Assembly: GCA_019115685.1 (NCBI GenBank) | Contig: DXDC01000159.1 | Location: forward strand, 1-8,588 | Length of the DNA: 8,588 nt | Direction: 5' to 3' | Source of the DNA: Candidatus Agrococcus pullicola | GTDB taxonomy: Bacteria > Actinomycetota > Actinomycetes > Actinomycetales > Microbacteriaceae | Part shown: positions 1 to 6,534 of the stretch, in pieces | How the letters are laid out: every line of letters starts with the position of its first letter | How positions within the stretch are numbered: position 1 is the stretch's first letter | Program-made: the position numbers and the translations under genes | The notes under the pieces: model-generated | The model's database searches: none | What the model was told of the DNA's origin: nothing | What the model saw: the letters and a program-made list of their open reading frames with translations, nothing else

Positions 1-1071
1 GGAGATGAACCCCTGGGCTTCGATTTCCTTCCACGGCGCGTCGAAGCGTTTCGGGCCGATAAGGCTGAAGACATCGCCCTCGTGGCCGTCCTCCCGCACG
101 AGAGTCGCGGTGAGCCCCAGACGGCGTCTGGCCTGCAGATCCGCAGTGAGCTTGAAGACCGGAGCGGGCAGCAGATGCACCTCGTCGTACACGACAAGCC
201 CCCAGTCGAGCGCGTTCAACAGCCCCAGGTGCGTGAATTCGCCGGCTCGCTTCGCGGTAAGGATCTGGTACGTCGCGATGGTGACGGGCTTGACCTCCTT
301 GGTCTGGCCGGAGTACTCGCCGATGTCGTCTTCCGTGAGCGAAGTGCGCTGCAGCAGCTCGCTTCGCCACTGACGGGCCGAGACCGTGTTCGTGACGAGT
401 ATGAGGGTTGTCGTATCGTTTTCGGCCATGGCCGCGGCTCCGACCAGAGTCTTTCCGGCGCCGCAGGGCAGCACGATGACGCCGGAGCCGGCATCCGAGA
501 AGTGTCGCACCGCCTCGTGCTGGTAGGGGCGCATCCGCCAGCCGTCTTCGACCAACTCGATGTCGAACGGTGTTCCGGGCGTAAACCCTGCGCGGTCTTC
601 CGCGGGCCAGCCGAGCTTGAGGAGTTCTTGTTTCAGTTCGCCCCGCGCCCAGTCGATGACCCGCACGGGGTCTGCGGATGCGTCGGCAAGCAACGGCTGG
701 ATGCGCCGGGCTCGTACGACCTCCGCGAGCACAGCCGGGTCGGTCGAGGTGAGGATCAGGCCGTCTTCGTCACGATCGATGACGAGCCTGCCGTAGCGCC
801 CCACGGTCTCGCGCATATCGGTCTCGACGCCGGTCGGCACCGGAAACTTCGCGAAGCGGTTCAGCGTCTCGAGCATCTCGTCGGCGGTGTGGCCGGCAGC
901 GGAGGCGTTCCAGAGCCCCAACCGTGTGATCCTGTAGGTGTGGATGTGCTCGGGAGCGCGCTCGAGCTCAGCGAAGACGGCGAGAGCGTGTCGTGCGTCG
1001 GCGGCGTCTGGATGCGCCACCTCGAGAAGGACCGTGCGGTCGGACTGGACGATGAGGGGGCCTGGAATCAC
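1..1071 (-). CDS. XPB/ERCC3-type superfamily 2 DNA repair helicase (C-terminus cut by window edge)
   Basis: This is an ATP-dependent DNA helicase of the XPB family, expected to act on damaged or transcribed DNA in the cytoplasm. I translated the minus strand from GTG at 1071, and 357 codons stay open to the window edge. The N-terminal 180 residues match the conserved actinobacterial region (GPLIVQSDRTVLLEV near the start, then TYRITRLGLWNA). The motor domain begins with a Q-motif-like PYQHEAV (182-188), then Walker A PCGAGKT (202-208), Walker B DEVH (296-299) and motif III TAT (321-323). The RED triad typical of XPB proteins follows at 326-328. Family members are about 545 residues, so about the last third (the second RecA fold) lies outside the window. 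It is the last visible gene of a leftward operon and begins 43 bases after the companion gene. No clear ribosome binding site precedes the GTG, so the exact start is less certain than the family. Confidence 0.93.
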   Translation of the reverse strand, partial: MIPGPLIVQSDRTVLLEVAHPDAADARHALAVFAELERAPEHIHTYRITRLGLWNASAAGHTADEMLETLNRFAKFPVPTGVETDMRETVGRYGRLVIDRDEDGLILTSTDPAVLAEVVRARRIQPLLADASADPVRVIDWARGELKQELLKLGWPAEDRAGFTPGTPFDIELVEDGWRMRPYQHEAVRHFSDAGSGVIVLPCGAGKTLVGAAAMAENDTTTLILVTNTVSARQWRSELLQRTSLTEDDIGEYSGQTKEVKPVTIATYQILTAKRAGEFTHLGLLNALDWGLVVYDEVHLLPAPVFKLTADLQARRRLGLTATLVREDGHEGDVFSLIGPKRFDAPWKEIEAQGFIS

Positions 1072-1114
1072 AACCGTACAGTCTACCGTTCGCGACCATT
1101 TCAGCCGAAACGGG

Positions 1115-2755
1115 CTACAGCGCTTCGGCGGTCGGCTGCAGGCCCGCGATTTCCGTAATGGCTCGCAACGGGAGGGTGCGCTCCAGATCGCGTTCGATGT
1201 CCCGCCCGCGCAGTCGCCCGTTTCTGATCGACAGCGGCACGATGGTCGTGTGGTGAATCTGTGCACCGGATTCCACGGTGACCCGCAGCGGGGTTTTGAG
1301 TTTCGCCGCGGCGCTGAGCTGCCCTTCGAGCCACTCGGCGCGCACGGCTCTCGTATCGATCCCGTGTCCGCGCAGTCGGGATGTCAGCCCCGACACTTCG
1401 GGCAGTCGGGGGGATGCCGCAACGATGCGGGCGGGCACCACCGGCTCACCGGCAGCGTTCGCCAGGAGCGCCGGGTAGCGAGCCTGCGCGAGGCGAGCCA
1501 ACACCTCCTCGGCGGGGAAATCCGCGACGAGTACGCCGTTGTGCACTCCGTTGCCGAGCGGAACGCGCAACCGCAGATCGACCAGGCTGCGATCGACCAG
1601 AAGCCGCTTGTGCGTATCGGAGTCGCTCGTTATTCGTGAGGAGTCGGGGCCGCCGTGCTCCTGCACGAGGAGCGTTCCGAACCGTCGCTCTGTATCTCTC
1701 ACGAGGTACTCGACCGGCTGCGGGACACCCGTGAGCGAAAGCTCTGCGAGCTCCTCCAGCAGCGCATCCGCGGATGTGCCGAGCGCGAGAGCTCGCTGTA
1801 CGCTCGCGGGGGTGAGACGCCAAGAGGACGCGATGCCGCGGGACTCGGCCGCTGTCATCGACGCGAGACGTTCTTCGATGCTGCGACGCAGCGGACCGGG
1901 TGCGACGACGGTGAGATCCGGCTGCAGATAGACGTAGTCGATGGGGTCGGGTATGCGTGCGGCCACGTCCTCCCTGACAAGCCCTGTCGATACTCCGCGC
2001 TGCACCAGACCCAGGTGCTCGGCGGTTTCGAACACCTCCTTCATCTCCGCGAGCAGCGCATCGCCGGCAAGCGGTAGCGCGTCCGCGAGATCACTGGATG
2101 TCACGGATTCGAGCAGGTGCCGCTCCGAGAGGGTCCGGCGCGCCAGAAACAGGCGGCGCAACTCGAGCCAACGGTCTGCGGGCGTGAGCGCCAGCCACTC
2201 GAGACCGAACTGTGTCACGCAGAGCCGACCCGGCTCGACAGCGACGAGTCCGTCGTTTTTCGCCGCGTCGACAAGCGCTTCCCATGCTTCGACCGACACG
2301 CTCAGTTCGGCTGAGCGCGCTCGCTGCTCTCGCGCGAGTGGAATGCCGCGCGATGTCAACGCAACGGGATTCTCGGCGGCGCTCGCCACCAGGCCGCTCA
2401 TCGCGACGGTGGATGCGACCGCGCGGTCCGCTGCCGAACGACGTTCGTCATCGCTCAACTTCGCGGTATCGGACTCCGCCGATTGCGGGAGCTCAGGGAT
2501 GCGAGCCGCGAGCGCATCGGATGGGTCGATGCCGCGTGCGCTGAGCGTAGGTGTTGAACGACCGGCGACCAGGGCCGCGAGATCGGAGGCGGGAGTTCTG
2601 GCCAGCGCGGAATCGACGGCTTCCGGTGTGCGCATCCAACTCGCGACAGCAGCCATCGACGCGGTGTCATGCGGAACCCGCCAGTCACGGAGGAGATCGT
2701 CGAACTCGGTGTCTGAGAGCTGCTCGAGCCGACCGATGAGCTCGGATTCTGTCAC
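1115..2755 (-). CDS. Helicase-associated protein with Helicase_C_3-like and WYL-like regions (XPB partner)
   Basis: This 546-residue protein belongs to the actinobacterial family usually encoded beside XPB. Its exact function is unknown, and a role as helicase partner is inferred from that linkage. Residues 1-260 are helix-rich and contain a winged-helix-like stretch (AWEALVDAAKNDGLVAVEPG, 158-177). Residues 272-350 match the Helicase_C_3 type domain: YVYLQPDLTVVAPGPL (274-289), then SWRLTPASVQRAL and a VPQPVEY segment (344-350). Residues 486-538 (LKTPLRVTVESG to ERTLPLRAITEI) resemble the C-terminal part of WYL domains. There is no Walker A motif, so it is not itself a helicase motor. It starts with GTG, preceded by AGAGG six bases upstream. 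The TAA of the preceding membrane-protein gene abuts this GTG directly, which suggests translational coupling. Confidence 0.88.
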   Translation of the reverse strand: MTESELIGRLEQLSDTEFDDLLRDWRVPHDTASMAAVASWMRTPEAVDSALARTPASDLAALVAGRSTPTLSARGIDPSDALAARIPELPQSAESDTAKLSDDERRSAADRAVASTVAMSGLVASAAENPVALTSRGIPLAREQRARSAELSVSVEAWEALVDAAKNDGLVAVEPGRLCVTQFGLEWLALTPADRWLELRRLFLARRTLSERHLLESVTSSDLADALPLAGDALLAEMKEVFETAEHLGLVQRGVSTGLVREDVAARIPDPIDYVYLQPDLTVVAPGPLRRSIEERLASMTAAESRGIASSWRLTPASVQRALALGTSADALLEELAELSLTGVPQPVEYLVRDTERRFGTLLVQEHGGPDSSRITSDSDTHKRLLVDRSLVDLRLRVPLGNGVHNGVLVADFPAEEVLARLAQARYPALLANAAGEPVVPARIVAASPRLPEVSGLTSRLRGHGIDTRAVRAEWLEGQLSAAAKLKTPLRVTVESGAQIHHTTIVPLSIRNGRLRGRDIERDLERTLPLRAITEIAGLQPTAEAL

Positions 2756-3070
2756 TTAGCGCCTCTGCCGAGATTTTTGTCGTGCAGCCGAGATAACGAT
2801 GGCGATGAGCGTTGCCGCCGCGAGAGGCAGGCACACAAGGGGCAGCACGTATGCGATTTGCCACAGGGGCGACGCGAAGAACGCATTGGTCTGGTGGTAC
2901 GCCGAGTAGAGGAGCGCTCCTATGAAGCCGAGCACGGTGAGCACGATGAGCGTAATGAGCATCCACGAAGCGACGCGCTGAAAGCGCGTTGCCACGGAAC
3001 CCTGCGTCGCATCGCCATCGTGAACCGCCGCCACGCGCGCGCGACGGTGTTCTGGACGTGGATCGGGCAT
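2756..3070 (-). CDS. Small two-helix membrane protein of unknown function
   Basis: This 104-residue protein is not recognised. The N-terminal 34 residues are hydrophilic and rich in Arg and His. Two hydrophobic segments follow, at about 35-57 (WMLITLIVLTVLGFIGALL) and 70-95 (WQIAYVLPLVCLPLAAATLI), joined by a short loop. The C-terminus is basic (RQKSRQRR). By the positive-inside rule both ends would face the cytoplasm. The gene heads the operon that continues into the helicase-associated protein and XPB, with its TAA immediately followed by the next GTG. The start is ATG at 3070, and a possible -10 box ends only six bases upstream, so translation may be leaderless. The tight coupling is the only clue to its job; a link to DNA repair is speculative. 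Confidence 0.75.
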   Translation of the reverse strand: MPDPRPEHRRARVAAVHDGDATQGSVATRFQRVASWMLITLIVLTVLGFIGALLYSAYHQTNAFFASPLWQIAYVLPLVCLPLAAATLIAIVISAARQKSRQRR

Positions 3071-3076
3071 TGAATC

Positions 3077-3082
3077 AGGGTA
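3077..3082 (-). promoter_or_regulatory. Possible -10 box for the leftward membrane protein-XPB operon
   Basis: Read on the minus strand the box is TACCCT (fits TANNNT), six bases before the ATG of the membrane-protein gene. This spacing would place transcription start at or next to the ATG, giving a leaderless message as is common in actinobacteria. No convincing -35 box is seen 16-18 bases upstream (ATCAAG at best). Confidence 0.3.
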
Positions 3083-3107
3083 TCAGCAGAGCGGGTAGCC
3101 TTGATGG

Positions 3108-3166
3108 CAGTGTCCATGACTGTGCTGGCAGCAGCCGGCCGAAACTATTGCAGTGTCCAGTGACTG
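3108..3166. repeat. Near-identical direct repeat in the divergent csp promoter region
   Basis: CAGTGTCCATGACTG (3108-3122) recurs as CAGTGTCCAGTGACTG (3151-3166), differing by one inserted base, with start-to-start distance 43. The second copy runs up to the csp ribosome binding site and the first lies midway between the divergent genes. It could be a paired operator or a small duplication; no known regulator is assigned. Confidence 0.5.
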
Positions 3167-3176
3167 AAGGAGAGCC

Positions 3177-3557
3177 ATGCCAATCGGTAAGGTGAAGTTC
3201 TTTGACGAAGAAAAGGGCTTCGGGTTTATCGCGGGAGACGACGGCGAAGAGGTGTTCCTCCACGCTTCCGCTGTTGGCGAGGGCGACAAGGTCGGCCCGG
3301 GTACCCGCGTCGAGTACGGCGTGGTGGACGGGCGACGCGGGAAGGCTGCGCTGTCGGTGCGCGTGCTCGATCGAAAACTGAGCGCTGTGCGGGCATCCCG
3401 TCGTCCCGTTGAAGAAATGGTTGTCATCGTCGAAGACGTCATGAAGCTGCTCGACAGCGTCGGCGAAGATCTCCACAAAGGGCACTACCCGAGCAACCAG
3501 ATGAGTCGCAAGGTGGCCCAAGTGCTGAGGAAAGTCGCCGATGACCTCGACGCCTGA
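3177..3557 (+). CDS. CspA-family cold-shock protein with C-terminal extension
   Basis: This is a single-stranded RNA/DNA-binding protein, expected to act in the cytoplasm as an RNA chaperone. The cold-shock domain covers residues 1-65. It begins MPIGKVKFFDEEKGFGFI, with RNP1 KGFGFI at 13-18 and RNP2 VFLHAS at 26-31, and the aromatic residues of both motifs are intact. The protein has 126 residues, about twice the minimal Csp of roughly 67. The extra 60 residues (EEMVVIVEDVMKLLDSVGED, then NQMSRKVAQVLRKVADDLDA) look helical and amphipathic and are typical of a longer actinobacterial Csp class. The ribosome binding site AAGGAGAG (3167-3174) lies just before the ATG. The last 17 bases overlap the start of the DUF3027-like gene, so the two are probably co-translated. 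Its induction by cold is not established from sequence. Confidence 0.93.
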   Translation: MPIGKVKFFDEEKGFGFIAGDDGEEVFLHASAVGEGDKVGPGTRVEYGVVDGRRGKAALSVRVLDRKLSAVRASRRPVEEMVVIVEDVMKLLDSVGEDLHKGHYPSNQMSRKVAQVLRKVADDLDA

Positions 3558-4467
3558 CCCGAAGGCACCCAAGCTTTTCGAGGACGACGCTGCGCTGGCA
3601 AGCCGCGGCTCGACCGATGTCGATTCGGGCTCGGGCACTGCTGTGCCCGGCAATGCCGAGGCAGCGGGCGACGGTACGCCAGCTGCCGGACCCGAGGCCG
3701 ACGGCGCGGCCGAGATCGGCGAGGCTGAGGGCTCGAATGGTGTCGAGGCGAGCCGAGACAGCGCATCCGGACAGGGTGCGCCGGGGGTGACCGAGGAGGA
3801 CGTCGCGGACGAGCCTGGCGCGGATACTGCAGCTACCGGTGGCGAGGGCGCCGAGCCGGATCGGAAACCGGAGGATACCGGGGCAGGTTCAGCCGATTCG
3901 GCATCGCCGGCCGACAGTGAGCAGGCCGTTCCGGCTGCAGCGTTCGAGCCCGTTCCCGCTACGCCGACGCTCGAACAGCTCGAGCTCGCGCAGCGTGCTC
4001 TGGATGAGCTTGCGCCCGCCGGCGCAGTCGGTGAGGTCAGAGACGCTCGACAAATCACAGAGCAGGTCGTGGAGATCCGCTATGCGAGCAACCTCGAGGC
4101 CTATCCGGACTGGTTCTGGACGGCATCCTTGGCGACGGTCGACGATCAGCGCCCGACGATTCTCGAGCTCGCCCTGTTGCCGGGGGAGAATTCTCTGCTG
4201 GCGCCGCAGTGGGTGCCGTGGGCCGAGCGGCTCGCTGACTACCTGGCCTCGAAGGAAACCGAGGACGTCGATGGCAGCGACGACGAGGACGACGACTTCG
4301 AAGATGTCGATGACTCGCCTTACGGTGATGCCGACGACGAGCTGTTTTCGCCCGACGACGCGGACGACGAGGACTCGGACGACGATGACGAGGGCGACGA
4401 CGATTCAGGCGACGATTCGGACGACGACGATTCGGACGACGACGATTCGGACGACGACGAGGACTAG
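3541..4467 (+). CDS. DUF3027-like protein with disordered acidic N-terminus and poly-Asp tail
   Basis: This protein has 308 residues and unknown function. Residues 1-140 are low-complexity and rich in Ala, Gly, Glu, Asp and Ser, so probably disordered. The folded core is about 144-234. It contains LEQLELAQRALDEL, then AYPDWFWTASLATV (187-200), then LLPGENSLLAPQWVPWAERL (212-231). The LLPG...LLAP.WVPW.ER pattern is what I recognise as DUF3027. Residues 241-308 are an almost purely Asp/Glu/Ser tail. The longer streptomycete relatives carry a C-terminal Cys-containing segment, which is absent here. The ATG lies inside the 3' end of csp in another frame (17-base overlap), and no separate ribosome binding site is needed if translation is coupled. 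Pairing with csp suggests a nucleic-acid-related or partner-binding role, but this is only inference. Confidence 0.72.
   Translation: MTSTPDPKAPKLFEDDAALASRGSTDVDSGSGTAVPGNAEAAGDGTPAAGPEADGAAEIGEAEGSNGVEASRDSASGQGAPGVTEEDVADEPGADTAATGGEGAEPDRKPEDTGAGSADSASPADSEQAVPAAAFEPVPATPTLEQLELAQRALDELAPAGAVGEVRDARQITEQVVEIRYASNLEAYPDWFWTASLATVDDQRPTILELALLPGENSLLAPQWVPWAERLADYLASKETEDVDGSDDEDDDFEDVDDSPYGDADDELFSPDDADDEDSDDDDEGDDDSGDDSDDDDSDDDDSDDDED
4411..4455 (+). repeat. Three tandem 15-bp units inside the Asp-rich tail
   Basis: The unit GACGATTCGGACGAC occurs three times without mismatch at 4411-4425, 4426-4440 and 4441-4455, followed by a partial unit before the stop. It encodes repeating Asp-Asp-Ser-Asp-Asp. 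Length is a multiple of three, so gain or loss of units would change tail length without breaking the frame. Confidence 0.9.
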
Positions 4468-4501
4468 AAGCGTCCTGGCGAGTGACTAGCGTGTTCTGAA
4501 T

Positions 4502-4567
4502 GTCTGGATTGCGCCGAATGTCGGGTCGGCTGCCATGCATTCGGAACAGCAGTACGGTTTTCCAGAC
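4502..4567. repeat. Nested inverted repeats between convergent genes (possible bidirectional structured terminator)
   Basis: An outer pair GTCTGGA (4502-4508) and TCCAGAC (4561-4567) encloses an inner pair CCGAATG (4514-4520) and CATTCGG (4538-4544). Both are perfect 7-bp arms. The inner loop is 17 bases, and the internal loop between the stems is asymmetric (5 and 16 bases). The element lies between the ends of the DUF3027-like gene and serC, where a terminator for both strands is expected. On the minus strand the right arm is followed inward by AAAA rather than a T-run after the stem, so it is not a classic intrinsic terminator. Confidence 0.4.
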
Positions 4568-4607
4568 TTCGGGAACAACTCCGCCTGGTCACGAAAGCAG
4601 CCTCCAG

Positions 4608-5711
4608 TTACGCCGACAGTACGTAGTCGATGGCTCCGATCAGCGTCCGGATGTCGTCCGTCTCGATCCCGGCGAACGTTGCGACGCGCAGCTGGTTGCG
4701 GCCGAGCTTGCGGTAGGGCTCGACGTCGAGAATGCCGTTCGCGCGAAGGGTCTTGGCCAGTCCCGCAGCATCGACGCTCTCGTCGAAGTCGATCGTCACG
4801 ACGACGTTCGAACGGTGATCGGGATCCGTGACGAACGGTGCCGCGACCGCGGAAGCCTCGGCCCACGAATACAGCAGCGAGCTCGATGCCGCTGTCCGCT
4901 CGGCCATCGCCGCAAGACCGCCCTGTTCGAGCATCCACCCGAGTTGCTCGTCGAGCATGAGGAGCGTCGCAATGGCGGGGGTGTTGAGGGTCTGGTTGAG
5001 GCGGCTGTTCGTGACCGCCTGTTGCAGCGAGAGCGAATCTGGAATGTAACGGTCGGATGCGGCGATCCGTTCGATACGATCAATTGCTGCCGGCGAGGCC
5101 AGCGCGAGCCAGAGCGCACCATCGGATCCGAAATTCTTCTGCGGTGCGAAGTAGTAGACGTCGGCGTCTGCAGCATCGAAGTCGAGCCCGCCGGCGGCGC
5201 TCGTCGCGTCCACGACCGTGAGCGCTGCTCCGGTCGCACGAGTCACGGGGTGGAAAACGCCCGTCGAAGTCTCGTTGTGCGGATACGCCACGGTATCGAC
5301 ACCGTCAACGGGCGACAGCACGGGGCGGCTGCCGGGCTCGGCGACCGCAACGCTGGGGGCATCCAACCAGGGGGCCGCGTCGGCGGCTTTCGCGAACTTG
5401 GCGCCGAACTCGCCGAACGAGAGGTGGTGGGAGCGCTGCTCGATCAGACCGAAGGCGGCGGCATCCCAGAATGAAGTCGATCCACCGTTGGCGAGCAGCA
5501 CTTCGTACCCCTCCGGGATGCGGAACAGTTCGGCGACGCGCTCTCGCACCGACCCGACAAGGCCCTTGACAGCCGACTGGCGGTGGCTCGTACCCATGGG
5601 GGAGGCGGCGTCCGCAACTCTCGCGAGCTGTTCGGGTCGGACCTTGGACGGGCCGCATCCGAAGCGTCCGTCGGTGGGAATCAGATCGGAGGGCAAAGTG
5701 ATGTCGGTCAT
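4608..5711 (-). CDS. serC: Phosphoserine transaminase (SerC)
   Basis: This is a pyridoxal-phosphate enzyme converting 3-phosphohydroxypyruvate and glutamate to O-phosphoserine and 2-oxoglutarate, the second step of serine biosynthesis in the cytoplasm. It has 367 residues, matching the actinobacterial class. Features in order: RFGCGPSKVRPEQL (16-29) near the substrate pocket, MGTSHRQSAVKG (39-50), the cofactor-contact loop ANGGSTSFWDA (74-84), HNETSTG (145-151) and VVDATSAAGG (166-175), whose Asp168 should contact the pyridine nitrogen. The Schiff-base lysine is Lys192 in FAPQKNFGSDGAL. C-terminal EPYRKLGRNQLRVATF (331-346) completes the fold. Nothing is broken. It is transcribed alone leftward and is divergent from dtxR. 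The ATG at 5711 has no clear ribosome binding site, but a TAGAAT -10 box ends six bases before it, suggesting a leaderless message. Confidence 0.96.
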   Translation of the reverse strand: MTDITLPSDLIPTDGRFGCGPSKVRPEQLARVADAASPMGTSHRQSAVKGLVGSVRERVAELFRIPEGYEVLLANGGSTSFWDAAAFGLIEQRSHHLSFGEFGAKFAKAADAAPWLDAPSVAVAEPGSRPVLSPVDGVDTVAYPHNETSTGVFHPVTRATGAALTVVDATSAAGGLDFDAADADVYYFAPQKNFGSDGALWLALASPAAIDRIERIAASDRYIPDSLSLQQAVTNSRLNQTLNTPAIATLLMLDEQLGWMLEQGGLAAMAERTAASSSLLYSWAEASAVAAPFVTDPDHRSNVVVTIDFDESVDAAGLAKTLRANGILDVEPYRKLGRNQLRVATFAGIETDDIRTLIGAIDYVLSA

Positions 5712-5717
5712 TAGGCC

Positions 5718-5746
5718 ATTCTACGAATCCGCCTCGCGGTTGCGGA
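5718..5746 (-). promoter_or_regulatory. Predicted leaderless promoter of serC
   Basis: On the minus strand the -10 box is TAGAAT (5718-5723), five of six matches to TATAAT, ending six bases before the serC ATG. With a 17-base spacer the -35 position is TCCGCA (5741-5746), a poor match. Transcription would start at about the A of ATG, consistent with the lack of a ribosome binding site there. Confidence 0.45.
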
Positions 5747-5783
5747 ACGAAGCGCTGTCACTGGAATAGGGTTAGATAGCGTC

Positions 5784-5837
5784 ATGTCTTCAAGTACGAC
5801 GCGCACACCACGCAAGTCAGAGAGGAGGGTGCGATGA
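5784..5837 (+). CDS. Possible 17-residue leader ORF overlapping the dtxR start
   Basis: ATG at 5784 opens MSSSTTRTPRKSERRVR, which ends at TGA 5835-5837. The stop overlaps the dtxR ATG in the coupling arrangement ATGA. The peptide is rich in Ser and Arg and contains consecutive AGG AGG codons, which also form the dtxR ribosome binding site. AT-rich TTAGAT (5772-5777) ends six bases before the ATG, the same geometry as at serC, so the leader ORF could be translated from a leaderless message. It may regulate or couple dtxR translation, or may be fortuitous. No ribosome binding site precedes it. Confidence 0.3.
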   Translation: MSSSTTRTPRKSERRVR

Positions 5838-6511
5838 CGGATCTTGTCGATACCACGGAAATGTATCTGCGCACCATCCTCGATCTTGAAGAGGAAGCGA
5901 TCGTTCCCATGCGCGCGCGCATTTCGGAACGTCTCGGTCACTCCGGCCCGACAGTGTCGCAGACGGTTGCGCGGATGGAGCGCGACGGGCTCGTTATCGT
6001 CGGCGACGACCGTCGGCTCACGCTGACCGAGGACGGCCGGGCCCTGGCGATTCGCGTTTCACGGAAGCACCGCCTCGCAGAACGTCTGCTGGCGGACGTC
6101 ATCGGCCTCGAATGGGCTCTCGTGCACGACGAGGCCTGCCGCTGGGAGCACGTGATGAGCGAGCAGGTTGAGCAGCGACTCATCGAGCTGCTCGATCGGC
6201 CGACGGAATCGCCGTACGGGACACCCATCCCCGGCCTGGAAGAACTAGGGCTGTCGACTTCGGCAAATTTTCTCGAGGGGGTCACTCCGGTGGCCCAGTT
6301 CACGGGAACGGGCACGGTTCGCCGACTGGGAGAGCCGATCCAGTTCGATACGGAAGTGCTGCGGCTGTTGCAGGATGCCGGCGTGCTGCCGGGCGCGGAA
6401 ATCTCGGTGGAGAACGGGCCTCAGGGCACTCGAATCGTGGGGCCGGGAGGCGACGAGATCGAATTGGCTGCTGAGCTGGCGGCGCATCTCTACGTCATCT
6501 CTGAGCGTTAG
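5834..6511 (+). CDS. dtxR: DtxR/IdeR-type iron-dependent transcriptional regulator
   Basis: This is a cytoplasmic metal-activated repressor that binds DNA when loaded with Fe(II) and controls iron uptake and storage genes. It has 225 residues, close to the usual 226-230. The N-terminal winged helix-turn-helix includes the recognition segment SGPTVSQTVARMERDGLV (37-54). A dimerisation and metal domain follows (about 75-140), and an SH3-like domain ends the protein (about 150-225). Residue numbering matches corynebacterial DtxR through position 106, and all ligands are present. The primary site has Met10, Cys102, Glu105 and His106. The ancillary site has His79, Glu83, His98, and Glu167 and Gln170 from the SH3-like domain. 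Cys102 favours the iron-type IdeR/DtxR group over manganese-type MntR. GAGGAGGG (5822-5829) is a strong ribosome binding site for the ATG at 5834. Divergent from serC. Confidence 0.94.
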   Translation: MTDLVDTTEMYLRTILDLEEEAIVPMRARISERLGHSGPTVSQTVARMERDGLVIVGDDRRLTLTEDGRALAIRVSRKHRLAERLLADVIGLEWALVHDEACRWEHVMSEQVEQRLIELLDRPTESPYGTPIPGLEELGLSTSANFLEGVTPVAQFTGTGTVRRLGEPIQFDTEVLRLLQDAGVLPGAEISVENGPQGTRIVGPGGDEIELAAELAAHLYVISER

Positions 6512-6534
6512 TTGCCGAAGCGCGATGCGTGGTT

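Noticed and set aside
18..24. Twin-arginine export signal in the first hydrolase (protein residues 18-24, SRRGTIG)
   Set aside because: Only the RR matches; the consensus Phe-Leu-Lys part is missing and the paralogue has no RR, so ordinary Sec export is more likely.
82..1158. Long plus-strand open frame of 358 codons over the XPB gene
   Set aside because: It is antisense to a well-conserved helicase whose motifs I can read on the minus strand; GC-rich third positions keep the opposite frame open by chance.
3075..4058. Long minus-strand open frame of 327 codons over csp and the DUF3027-like gene
   Set aside because: Ser/Ala/Pro-rich low-complexity product, the expected shadow of an acidic Ala/Gly-rich gene on the other strand; csp motifs on the plus strand are unambiguous.
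4500..5474. Plus-strand open frame of 324 codons over serC
   Set aside because: Antisense to serC with all catalytic motifs intact; the product has no recognisable domain and an Arg/Gly-rich shadow composition.
5765..5785. DtxR/IdeR binding box upstream of dtxR (GGGTTAG half-site)
   Set aside because: Only the left half resembles the TTAGGTTAG half-site; the right half matches poorly, giving about 8 of 19 positions by eye.
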